64,000 nucleotides of DNA from Nomia melanderi (taxonomy: Eukaryota > Arthropoda > Insecta > Hymenoptera > Halictidae): positions 22,784,784-22,848,783 of the forward strand of contig NC_135000.1 of NCBI RefSeq assembly GCF_051020985.1. Reading direction: 5' to 3'. This document shows, piece by piece, positions 39,071 through 50,243 of the stretch (position 1 is the stretch's first letter; every line of letters starts with the position of its first letter). Position numbers and translations under genes: made by a program. The notes under the pieces are model-generated. The model searched no databases, was not told the DNA's origin, and saw only the letters and a list, made by a program, of their open reading frames with translations.

Positions 39071-41570
39071 CAATCAGAGCACGTTACGCAGTATCAACAT
39101 GGCGGCTACCGGGACTTCTTTCACAGTAGCGTCGCATACAAAATATTCCAATTAAACGGTGAAATCTTATTTAAACTATAAAATATTTAAAATATAATTT
39201 ACTTTGCGATCCGAAATATGTTGTTGCGAGTGCGTCGGAGTTCCTCGTGAGAAACGGTTAGGATCGGCGAAATAAATTTCGCGAGGCCGATAAGTTCCGT
39301 TGTATCGCGTGTAAACGCCTTTTAGAAAGTCACCGGTTATCCGTGCAAAAATGAAGGACCGCCTCGCCCAAAGGCTTTCGTGTTGGCTCCCGGGCGATTC
39401 GGTGTTTCCCGTCGACGAGTTAAGTTGTTCGTTGGACCGTAAACGGGTAACCGTGCGTTCCAGACATAACAATGTTGCACGTCGTTAAGCCAATTGCGTC
39501 CGCAGAGGTTCGTGCGCGGCGCGAAGACGCGGCCGGCGTACGTTCTTAATTACCTGTCGGTTAATTATACCGGCGGCATCACAAAGTTATTCGGTTGCGG
39601 TATCGGTAGTCGTTAATAAAACCGCGCCGTTCCATTTAGCCGCGCGGATTCACGAGAAATCGATGCATATCTGATGCTTTTATCGGACGTCGAATCGAGA
39701 GTTTTCAACCGGTAAAGTTCGAATCGGTTAATGCAACTTTCGCGGATTCCCGCTAACCGTCGCGTATTTCAACGGGAAAAAAGGAACGAGTCCGCTGGAA
39801 GATCCGGATGTATTTCACGGGCGGGAAGAAGGTCGACGAGATTTAGTGCGTTCCCGCGAGAGGTTGAAAGGGTGAATCGCAACCGATGGCCCAGGTTAAT
39901 CATCATTAAGGCGGAAACCTGGCGATTCTAAGGCCACCCCGAGGATCCTGAGTAACGATCATGGCGGTGAGCGTCGCATTAGGGCTCGTGTAAATACGCG
40001 AGCTCGTCGAACGTGCCCCTTAATTCTTGCCATGATTGCGAAATATCGTCCTTTTCGAATCCTTGCACGATCCTTGGCCTTCGTATTTTTTCGAGGCATA
40101 AATTCTTGCAACCGATCGAAACACTGGACAGAATATAAATACGAAATTCCTTCGCATTTAACTTCTGTAATTTTCGAGAATCGCATACGAACGGAATCAC
40201 GTTCACGTGACATCGGCCGTAACATTACTCAACAGAAGTCGCGCCTACGTGCCACGGGCCGTCAAAGTGTGAACAAAGCAATCGAATGTTAATTTCATTG
40301 CTTCTGTAATCGCGCCGCGGAACGTTGATGACTCGGAATTAAAACTCTCCGCAGTCAATGGGCCGTACATCAAAGGAATCCACCGTACAAGTTGTATATC
40401 ATTCACCCGTGAGTTCATACGTAACGATCGGCCAATATAGACATGCGATCGACGCAGAAAAAGCAAAACGCAAAGGTCAGCTCATTCGTCTCGTTCCGCC
40501 GGCGCGGCATCGCGAACAATATCGAATTAATCGACAGTCATACGGAATCGGAGATGAAGCTGTTCACCGGCGAACGAGAGAATGAAAAATTTCAAAAGAA
40601 TCGTCAGATTCCTGATTAGGATGAAATACGGGGAAGGGACGGTACCGGGTGGCCGGCAAAAACTGCCGGCCGGCAAATCAAGACGTTACGGAGCCAGCCG
40701 TTCTCCAAAAAGGAGAATCCAAATTTATTCGTCGCTCCGTCGATCAGTCATCGAAAAAGACAAGCACGAGAGGCAAGTCGGAGCTTGGACAGGAAAAATA
40801 TCATCGGGGCCCCGATTCACGATTCATACGCTGTCACACAGAGTGCGCCGGGGCCACCGCGTCGAAGGATCCCCGGCACCCTCGTGATTTCATCGACGCG
40901 AGTTAAAAAAGTGGCATCGACGCTGACGAGTCAATTCATCTCGTTCTACTGACCTCAAACGCACGGATGACGTCAGCCGTCGATCTGTCCGCGCCGAGAA
41001 CACGCGCGCGCTTAGGGGCCAGCCAGTTTCGATCTATTCGAGGCAACAACGCGATCCTATGGATCATGAGTCATGTCCCCGTCACCGAATCGTTCGCCAT
41101 TCGAGTCAACAAGATTCTCACTCTCACGTGGTTTCTTTCGCGAGGAGGATAATCCATTCGACCGGCGCGCAGTTTTGACGCGCACCGTCGCGATCTTTGG
41201 TTATCGAAAGGCTTTGGGCCCAAAGACGTGATCTACGATCTCTACAACCGATGCTAAACGGTGAACGGCAAACCGGCGTAATGTCGGTGGCGTCGGCGAA
41301 AGGCTCGATCTGAAATTTCTCACGAAATTCACAAGAGGCGGAAGGTGCAGCCTCTTACGAATAGTTCTGCTTTTTCAAGCTGGTTCGATCGTTCGCTGTT
41401 TAATTTCTTTGAATTCCTGGGATACAAGACTGAATACAAACTCCTTTCTTCGTGAGGTTACATAAAATACTTGGCAACACTTCCTTGTCCAAACAATGCG
41501 ATTCAGTAACAAGTAGCTTTATTTCATTCTTGTGTCGATGTCTTCTATAGAAATTGCGAGTGTCGATTGC
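39071..41570. other. Gene-free unique sequence
   Basis: Frames of 85-101 codons at 39959-40906 overlap on both strands and are unrecognised. A compact hairpin with a 7-bp stem (GCCGGCA, 5-nt loop, TGCCGGC) lies at 40652-40670. A word matching the first twelve bases of miR-9 at 41194-41205 was examined and dismissed. Confidence 0.55.
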
Positions 41571-41908
41571 TTAACCCCTTGCCTCGTAATTCATTTCCTG
41601 ACCAGGCTATCACGAGTTACTTTATTATTGAGCTGTGAACAGCGATACCAAACGTACTAGTCATTTATATTCATTTTTACTTTCGCCCCGCTTTGTAATA
41701 CAAAAACTTGCTTGGTTAACGGGCTAATAATTTCTCAACGTGAAAAGGAATATATTCATCGCAGGTGCACGTTTACGGTAAAAATTGAATATTCACATAC
41801 GCAGGAGCAATATCTCTTTTCGGCCGATGGTAACTAAAGAGCATTCACATTTATAAAATTTAATTAAAAATTTTTGTCAGGTGTTTTCTCGGTATTATAA
41901 GGGGTTAA
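41571..41908. mobile_element. piggyBac-like MITE (about 330 bp), imperfect ends
   Basis: The element runs from 41575 to 41904 between TTAA (41571-41574) and TTAA (41905-41908). It begins CCCCTT and ends AAGGGG. A second matched word, CCTGAC, sits at nearly the same distance inside each end: offset 23 on the left, 24 on the right when read inverted. Two matched blocks at equal spacing plus exact TTAA flanks argue against chance. The interior is AT-rich and has no transposase frame. Its ends differ from those of the element at 28561, so it represents a different family. Confidence 0.6.
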
Positions 41909-43200
41909 TTTCCAACGAAGTTCTACCCGTCAGTCGCTCTGTCCTCGAGACGAAAATTCCCTGGGGACAGATGGGTCCGCGCGACGAGCAGGAAGACGAA
42001 AATCGAGCGCAGAGCGTGTCGAGGCAAAGGAAAAAACGAGAAGAATAGTCGTGGTGCCCGGCAGTTCCTCTCGCGGCGTCCGTATCGAATGCTAATTAAA
42101 CGGGTGTCGACTGTATCAAAATACCTAACGGCTGGCCCAGCGTCGAGGACTACAGGCCGATCGGTGGAGAAGGGCCACGGTATAGTTTTCGGGGAGCCGT
42201 GGAGCCTAATGTATGCCAGTGGGCTAGCACGGTGGTCTCGCGGCACCGTGTGGGTGGTCCACGTTCTCTTGCCAAGGCACTCCCCTATGCTACGGGCGCT
42301 GCTATGTGCACTATATACCTTTTCTCTCTTACTCTTTGTCTTTCCACCTTGTTCTCGCTCCACTTGTCATACCCCACCACTTGGGATTCACCAAATTTTA
42401 CACTTTATCCCATTCCCTCGAGTCGACCGATTCATTTGCTCATTTACGCGCTATCTTTCTTCTTCAATCTGCAATATATTCTTTATACACAACGATTAGC
42501 ATAATTTTTATAATTTTGTGCTAACTCAAATATCGCTTCAATAATTTGTTTAAAAACAGTACTTTCCACTTTTCTGCTTTACGTTTTATTTGAATCTTCT
42601 TTTCTATATGTTTATTCTCTCTACGTTTATTTTCTAACCACGTACGTTTTTTTTTATTCTTCGCTCATACAGAAATTCATAGTCAACTTGACGAAGGGAC
42701 ACTTCCTTTACTCTGATTGTGTTGCGCGGGTAGAGTGTCACTCCCGGCAATTTGCACGGCACACGGAGAGCTGCTAATTTGTATTCGCCGTCGTTTTTCT
42801 TTTCCTTGCAGGCTAGCTGCGCGTCGGTCCGTCATCGTCTGACGGGCCATATTCGCGGCACGTGCGCAACGAGGCACACGCGTAGGTACACATCGTGCTT
42901 CGAACAAACACCGACTTGTTCGCGAAAGTGCTTTCCACGACGCGGTGCCACCGCGGTCGTGTGGAGAAGCGCCATTAGGCGACCTAGTATCGGCCCGCAA
43001 CGCGTCGCAGGCATTATACATACAGCGGTGTAGCAGCGTTTACCGCCGCCGGCTCGTATCTGGCTATTTGTTTTCGGTCGTTAACTAATATGCCGCGTGC
43101 TTCACGTATTTTCCCGATATTTCGTGCGACCGCGTTTCGTGACGTTGCATATGCACGCGTTCCGCGGTTCTGGTGAATGTGCACGCGATTTGCGTGTCAA
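41909..43200. other. Gene-free sequence with a strong splice-acceptor-like site
   Basis: Frames of 72-146 codons at 41923-42524 overlap on both strands and are unrecognised. The plus strand is pyrimidine-rich from about 42300 to 42680. A tract of T and C followed by TTGCAG ends at 42811 and would be a good 3' splice site for an exon starting at 42812. The following bases stay open in one frame to an AG-GTAC donor-like site near 42886. With no homology, an exon cannot be claimed. Confidence 0.4.
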
Positions 43201-43590
43201 TGTCCTATCTGTGTTGCGTCCTGGACAACATAGCCCGGGAATCGTGGATAGTTTCTAGACGACGTAATTAAAACCTATATGCAGACTGCTCTAGCGTTGT
43301 CTACCTCTGCTGCCTACCGAATAACGTAGCCTAGAAGTTGTGGATATCTTCTAGACGACGCAATTAAAATCTATACGTACACCACTGTGACGTTGTCTAC
43401 TTCTGCTACCTACTGAATCACGTAGCCTAGAAATTGTGGATAGTTTCTAGGCAATGGTAATTACACGAAAGATACATGTATATTGCTTCCATTGTTCTAT
43501 CTGTTAGGTTCTGGATAACGTAGGAATCGCGGATAGTTTCTAGACGATACGAATAATGAAAAGTACATATACATCGCTTCCATTGTACGA
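43201..43590. repeat. Degenerate tandem array, about 96-bp units, four copies
   Basis: Units begin with TGT-C/T-CTA at 43201, 43298, 43394 and 43493, and a partial fifth begins at 43584 (spacings 97, 96, 99 and 91). Each carries a conserved core of the type GTGGATAGTTTCTAGACGA, starting at 43244, 43340, 43436 and 43529. Units one and two also share GACG-T/C-AATTAAAA, and units three and four share TGCTTCCAT-like ends. Divergence between copies is substantial, so the array is old. There is no open frame through it and no inverted repeat at its edges, so it is a minisatellite and not a recognised transposon end. Confidence 0.85.
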
Positions 43591-45625
43591 TATTTAAGAA
43601 CATGTCAAGGTCCCATTGGATCATTGTACCGGGGTCCACGCGGTGGAGCGCGAGCGTAAGTCCACACGCATACATCGGCGGATTAAATGCGTGTTGCAGC
43701 TCGAGATAGTCTTACACGACCCTTTACTTACCGGCGATGTACAACACAGTTAACCGCCTACCGTATTCTCCTCTCGTGTCGGCCGTTCGGGGAGAGAAAC
43801 AGCCGCTGGAAGGGTTGCTGAAGACGGAGACGGAGGCGCACGTGTGGTCGTCGGTGTATCGCTCAATTGAGCGAACGGTCTTAAACCGGTCCCCGGGTTT
43901 CGGGCCGGCGAGACGACAACCGAGTGTCACGCTGTTCCCGCCGCTGCTGTTTTGACTAATTTGCTGGACCTTTCAACCTCCACGTTGCCCCGTTTCAGTC
44001 TATTTTCTGTTCATCTAATAGGACATTTCAATTTCCTGCGCTTTCTTTAATGTTCATCGAGGTTTTTCTCCTGGTTTGTAACTTACGAATTTATGTTGGA
44101 ACACATACAGTAAAATAAAGTTTAATTTATTCTCAATGTAAGGTACAGAATAAAGAGGAAATTATTTTAGAAACTAAAATAAATTATTTCACTTTTGCCG
44201 TGTACGTGACGGAAGTAACAGTGTTTGGCTTCAAACGAACACCGTTTAATTTCTAGGGGTAGTTGCTGTTTAGTATCGACCACGTTTGCACTTTCTGTAC
44301 TCGTACCATTAAAGGCTTCAATTTTTCAATCACACAAATTTGTCTTCTTTTTGGTACACTCATATTCCTACGAAATCTTCTTTCACGATTATCCATTAAG
44401 GGAGCAGCTCAACATCAATGAAGACATTAGTTCCGAACGGTCCGTCGTTTCGTCCCAAAAATCGAACATTGAAAGTAATATTGTAAATCGTCCAGCCGTT
44501 TAGGAACTATTCCACTAATTTCGCGAGAAGGGTCCGGTTGACGGATCGGGTATACAATATCCATCCATCTCGCACGTCCTAATGGAGTGCTCGAAAATAG
44601 CCGCGGCGGGGTCGCGACGCGCGGAAAGAAGAATTAGCGGCGAACGTCGGGGAGACGAAGTGCGAAACGGTAAGAATAGTTTCGCGTGCGTAGGTCGCGG
44701 TATGAAAGAAAGGAGACGGCGAAGCGGCCGAGTGTCGGGGATAAGAGTGAAAGGACAACGGAGAGAGGAGAGGAGACAGAGAGGGGGAGAAAAATGGAGG
44801 GGAGTCGGATAGAGGGAAGAGGACGGAGATAACTGGGCCGGGTTTTATTAATACGCTTGAGGACAAATTAGCCAGTTGATTGCACGATTTAATTATAACC
44901 GTCTCCCTCGGCCTCTCGAGCCTCCTCGAACCGTTTCGCGCGAGACGGAGAAAGAGGACTCGCTGGAGCGAGCGAGAGAATCGGAGAGGCATTCGCTGAG
45001 GCCCTGTCGAGCTACGGTATTAAAACGTCGACTTCTTTATTAACAGAACCTCGGACGCTGTTCCTTCTTCCTTCTTTTCCCCGTTGCTCGCGCGAACGAG
45101 ACCGCGGCCGCCGCGTTATCGCGTTATTCAGCTGCGAAACGACTGACTAAAAATGACAATCTAATTTTTAGATCGCTCGGCTTTTAACAGCGCCCGCATC
45201 GTTTCCTTTCCGCCGGACCAACATGAAAATCGGGTAGAACATCACCCCGGAGTCGTGAACGCGATTTCAGGGCGGAGATAAGGTTAGAGGTGGTCCCAAA
45301 AAATTTGCTGGCGCCATCTAGATAAGGTTAGACCGAGCAAAGTCTGACGGTTCATCTCGGGCGACATTGTTTTGTCGCGCGCATTCAGGAGAAATCGGTG
45401 AAGCTTGATTTCTAAAAGAAATTTACGAGTGAACAGCTTACGTTCGGCTACCGGGCGAACAACAGTCGGTCAGGGACTTGTTGGATAATAAAATTTACGT
45501 TGTAAATTTACTAACATTACGAGTTTGTATTTTATTGTGCAAGGGGGCCCGCTGGTAAGCGTATTTCACCTCGCGAGACAGTTATTGTCATTTAAGATTG
45601 GTTAGCAACCCATGGAGTATCCAAG
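43591..45625. other. Gene-free unique sequence
   Basis: It lies between two degenerate tandem arrays. Frames at 44579-44992 (minus, 137 codons) and 44582-44812 (plus) cover the same GAGA-rich stretch and are compositional. AT-rich sequence fills 44040-44220. No RNA gene is seen. Confidence 0.55.
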
Positions 45626-46085
45626 CCATTAGCCTATATGTCCAATTAGCAAAGAAGTACGGCGAAAGCCCTACCACCGGGGAACGGCCAGGATAAATTG
45701 CATAGTAGCCGCATAATCAATTCGTTTAGCTAAAATACTCAAGTTTTTTCGGCTGCTCCAGCCTGGCAAGAATGCTTGTCCGTTTAGCGTATGCGTCCAA
45801 TTAATAAACAAGCGGGACGAGAGAGTTGTAGCCATAGAGAATGAGCTCCGAAAATTGCAGAATTTCCTTGGAATCATTTTATTCAATCAGAATACCAAAG
45901 TTCGTTCACTTCTTCCAACCGCGAGGGAATGCCTAGGATTAATCTACACATTCAATCAACATGAGAGTCGGGCGAAAGCCCTACCATTCATGGAACAAGG
46001 TGAATAGATCGCATAATCGTCTTCGGTTCATTCAGCGAATACATCAAAGTCCTTCGGACTTTTCTAGCTCCGAGGATGTTTCCTC
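45626..46085. repeat. Degenerate tandem array, about 155-bp units, three copies
   Basis: Units start near 45626, 45780 and 45936. The first and third share an exact 16-bp word, GGCGAAAGCCCTACCA, at 45661 and 45971, which is two periods apart. The second has a mutated version (around 45815). Further matched blocks in all three follow in the same order: GCATAATC or GAATCAT, then a GTTTAGCTAAAATACTCAAG-like segment, then a CTCC-AGC or CTCCGAG block ending in GAATGCT or GGATGTT. Units one and two also share TATGTCCAATTA or TGCGTCCAATTA at their starts. The copies are strongly diverged, with small indels. The GGCGAAAGCC part can fold as a stem closed by a GAAA tetraloop. Confidence 0.7.
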
Positions 46086-49000
46086 CAGGACGTTTCACAG
46101 CCGAATGGGATTATCCAAAGCCATCAGCGGGACTAGCCGTCGCCTTTCGAGGCGCAGGCTGTGCGTCGGAAACCGGGTATCCGCGGCCTCTGTTTGCCCA
46201 GCGGAGAAAACATCGTGGAGGGCACTCGATGCTAAAGGTCCCGCTAGAAACCTTTCGTGGAGAAAGAACAAGTTCGTCCCGGGGCCTCGTGTGTTACTCC
46301 TTTCCTTTTTTTCCTTCTTCTTTCTCCAGGACTATACATAGTCGCTATTCATCGTCGGTATAACCCACGGACCTACACGGTGGGAGCCGTGCCTCGTAAT
46401 GAAGACGTTTCTCTAGGTTAGGGGAAGTTTGACGTTTTTATGGGTCAGCCTTGACTTCTCTTTTTTTCGGCTCCGGGTATCTCGCTCTCTGTCGCTCTCC
46501 GCCGGGCCACGGGGGCCGCCGCGGATAGGCTGTTTCTCATCGTTCACCCAGCTCTCTCTTTCTCTCTTTCTCTCCTTTTCCCTCTCTCGCATGGATCACC
46601 CGCGTTCCCCGAAGGACTGGAGCTAAGCCCGGGCCAGCCACGTTATTGACGGGTCTATCATCTCGCTAATTCCGTAATAGGAGGATTTTTCGGCTTTAAC
46701 TTTAACGTTCGGGATGTTAACGACCCGGCGGCCGGGCCATGGTGCAACGACCTTGCCGCGCCGATGCATCCTACGGATACGCGACAGGGACAAATCGTCT
46801 CCCCCACCCGCGGGGGAAACGTGATTTGCACGGGCGTTCCGTCTGGGCCCCGGGTTCCTACCGGCCGAAAGAATTCCGTGGAATCGACGGACAGATCCTC
46901 CACAGGGCTTCACGAAGTCCACCGAAACTCTCGACGCCGGTCTGACCTGACGTTTCCGAGTATCTAATTCGTCTTCTTGATCGCTGCGTTCTCTGAGCAG
47001 CGAATTAAATGTTGCGATAGTCGTGGAGGATGTCTGTGGATAAAGGAAGTAGATGAACGGTCGAGATAACGGGTGTATTCGACTGATCAGCAACTCCTTC
47101 CTTTTTCAAACGCTTTCTCGAATTTTTCAAGTGATAAATTGCTTTCTCTAGACGTTCTCAATAACTGAATTCACTGGGGGGTATCACTAAAGTTGTATTC
47201 AAACTTCTTTTTCATTACGACACCTCGTAAGTCACACGATACTCCTCTGCTTCGTTGACCTAGAAGTAACCTCTCGCTGGTATCTTCGCCTTTACAGTTG
47301 ATTCAACTTCACAGTATCCAATTCTTCTATTTACATCGTTCCACGTCCTAAATGTCAAATTCACCACGTGAAAGTAGCAAAGGATACTGTTGGCCCGAGA
47401 AGACACATAATGTTAACATCTAGGATAGTGCGTGCACATGAGCCGAGACGAGAAACACTAGTTTTCCATCTTCTCGTGCTTCTCTGGCCGCATCTTTGTC
47501 TTGTCAGGCATTTCAAAGTCTCCGCGGTGTTCGCCTTCCAGGATAATCCGTGGCTGCTCAGGTAACTCGTTGTTGCGGGCGAGGAGACGCGCGGCCCGAC
47601 GACGTCTCGTGTGCGGATCCTTTCTTTTTGGCGCAAATCGCAATTTCGCGGACATCAACAAGCCGCTTCTTCACCCGAGAAAAACCGCCCGGCTGGGCGT
47701 GTATCCGTTAATCGACGCCAGGAGGCTCCGCACGATCCGGATAATGCGAATCTTCCAGCCTGTCTCTAATGAGATCGTCCTGAGATCGAAGAAATCGTTG
47801 ATCCGCGATCGCCACCCGATCCCGGGGACGCTAATGATCTCTAATGTGCGCGGCCGTACGCACACGGAATTTTCGTTTCGCTTTCGATCGCTGGGACGGG
47901 GCTTTTTACGCGCTCGCAGTCCGCTCCGTCCCGGAATCTCGGTTAATTGATACGTTAAACGTATTAATGCACGGCTATCGCGGATCGCGGAGGTAATTAC
48001 CGGTAGCGTACGCGAACCGAGGCGTACCTAAGTAATGCACCTACACACGCACGCGCGCGCACCGCGGCCGCAATTAAATGGTAATGCTCGTTGATCATAA
48101 AGGTTACATCGACGGGTGAACCGACACAGATGATTTATGGGATCTATTATGTATCAAGCATTTTATTGTGAGCACACGATACCGGGTACGCGCCGCTACC
48201 ATAATAGCGAGGATGTTAATTGAAGGATAATTATTGACAATCTTGGGAACGTTCATAATCGAACGACGAACCGTGCGCCGGTGATAATGGCGAAGATCCC
48301 TAATGGAGTTGATACACTCTGCGAACGGATTCAAATTGATACGCGATTCTGCCGACGTTGAAGCTGGAACTGCTACCGATGCGATTCGCTTTATCATACC
48401 GAACTGTGATTTGCGGTAGCGTAATTGTAGGACTGCAGAGTTTCGAGAATTCCTGACGATTATTGTCTTGGAAAACTTCTCGGTGTAATTTTATTCGGAG
48501 AATGAGCAACGACGGAAAATTCTAAGAAATTGTCGACTCTGACTAGCTAAGTACAGTGGTCTTTTGTACGAGTTACACTCTAGTTCTTCTATACAAAATC
48601 GGCGAAGCTTGGGCATTAGCTTTGATGAGTTATTCGTGGAATTCGAATAAGAACATCCTTCCGTTGTAGAGCTTCTCGATTTGAAAGTATGCAAAATTAA
48701 TTCTTGAATCTTTCGCAGAGACGGAAGCTCCTCTCCGAATAATTTTCCTCTATCCATCGCTTCCGCTTTATCGAGGTAAACACACTGCACTCGAGAAGGA
48801 AAAAAGAACGCGACGCGAAACTGTGTCGAAACCGCGAAAATCTGATACGTCCCATCGCACGATCCACTTGAGCGTGTCGATGATGGTGGTCCTCGAGGTA
48901 CAAAGGCTCGTCGTTTAAAGGACGCGCATTTTATTGGTGTCGCGCGATCGAGCAGACCCTTAAAGTACTTTCGCTGCTTTGTTCGTTAGCGTGGGCACTG

Positions 49001-49259
49001 GGCGAGCCTCGTAAAGAGGAGGAAGGAGACAAAGGGGTTCGCGGAATAGCAGAAAGCGGGAAAGATGCCAGTAAATAAATTCACGTTTGCACCATTATTT
49101 ATACACTTCGGGAATTACTCCACAAATCTAAGAAATATCATACCTCATTGGCGACACGTACGAGTCTCTCCTCTCTACCTTAGCCAAAGGAACTCAAGAA
49201 ACCATACAGCAACGGGAATACAAAACGAACTTTAGAAGATTGTTCAACCTGCCCCATAG
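46086..49259. other. Gene-free unique sequence
   Basis: A very strong pyrimidine tract followed by CCAG (46297-46329) resembles a 3' splice site, but the sequence after it gives only a short frame. A CT-rich microsatellite lies at 46552-46588. Frames of 149-156 codons at 46623-47093 (minus) and 47501-47950 (plus) are CpG-driven and unrecognised. The part 48100-48900 is mixed unique DNA with several short minus-strand frames. Confidence 0.5.
46552..46588. repeat. (CT)n pyrimidine microsatellite
   Basis: CT repeats with TTT and CCTTTT interruptions. They encode the serine-leucine repeats of an overlapping spurious frame. Confidence 0.85.
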
Positions 49260-50243
49260 AAGTTCCACCAATACAAAGAGTCCAGGAGACAAGGCAAGCC
49301 GAAGGTTAAAGAGAAGAGATACAGGGACGTAGGTAGGTGGACCTATCTAAAATTTAGCAAAGCCAGCCAGCATACCACGGAAGCAGTTTTATGGAGATTG
49401 CATTCCTGGAGTTGGAAGATATTATTAAGAGGTGGCCCAGGCGAGCGTGGTCCTCTTCGTCGTTCAACGACGTTCAAGTCAGCGCTGCTGCCTGTGGTAG
49501 AAGGGAAAGAGGTTCCGGAGAGGTCCAGGGGCTCGAACAGGCCCGAAGAGTTATTCGCCTGGCGTTCTCTTCTTTTCGACGACGACAGCTCTTTTTGGCT
49601 GGTTCGTCGTTTCGTTCGTTACGAGCGATACTCAGCGCGTCGCGGACGAGCTACTCGCGGGGCGCAAAAGGATCTACGAGCCATCCGGCGACCTCCGCGT
49701 CTCGGGTCAGTCGACGCGCGGACCGACCAGCCACCACGGCGACGCGAAAAGAATTTATTCCGACGAAGGTCGCCGCGGCCTGTCAACCGGCGACCCGGGG
49801 ACGTCTTAACTTCGACGCGTCGTCGTACGGCCACGTCCCTTTTGTTTGTTCACGTCGATGAGTTAAGAGGCGAGGCTACCGTTCGCGGCTACTGTCGCAT
49901 GAATTTACGTTGCACTCGACTCGATGCCGCTCCTAAGGGAACTCGTCCCGCGGACAAGCCAAACACCACGATTCGACCGCGCACTTTCGAACCGTTCGAA
50001 AATTTTCTCCTTTTCTCCACCGGCGATCAACGTGGCCTGATTTTACTTCGACGACGAACCTTTGGACATGCGCGTTTTGTATTTGCTCGGTGCGCGTTCT
50101 TTGTATTTACTTGCCGTTTTTACTGGACCTGTCAGTACTGCATTGAAATTGTTGTACTCGTTGTGCTTCGATTTACAAGCTCGTGGGAAATCACCAACGA
50201 AGTTATTTCTAAGTTAACAACCGCTTTCACGTTAGGGGCGTAA
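49260..50243 (+). other. Longest stop-free frame in the window (about 327 codons), unrecognised
   Basis: The frame is open from just after a TAG at 49257 to a TAA at 50241-50243. Its first in-frame ATG is late, at 49899, leaving only 114 residues; an upstream start would need TTG at 49398 or splicing into the frame. The translation is arginine-rich in the middle and ends in a hydrophobic, aromatic- and cysteine-containing stretch (roughly residues 225-265 counted from 49398). No domain is recognised. A second plus-strand frame is open at 49391-49861 with an ATG, and the minus strand is open at 49619-49834. Such multi-frame openness points to stop-poor CpG-rich DNA. A coding exon or a degraded gene is possible but not supported. 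Confidence 0.2.

Noticed and set aside
41194..41226. Twelve bases matching the 5' end of miR-9 (TCTTTGGTTATC), followed by a CCAAAGA complement.
   Set aside because: The remaining mature sequence does not match, and the possible hairpin spans only about 33 nt, too short for a microRNA precursor.
45290..45345. Two AGGTTAGA words around GGCGCCATCTAGATAA, considered as a transposon end.
   Set aside because: They are direct and very short, without inverted termini or a target-site duplication.
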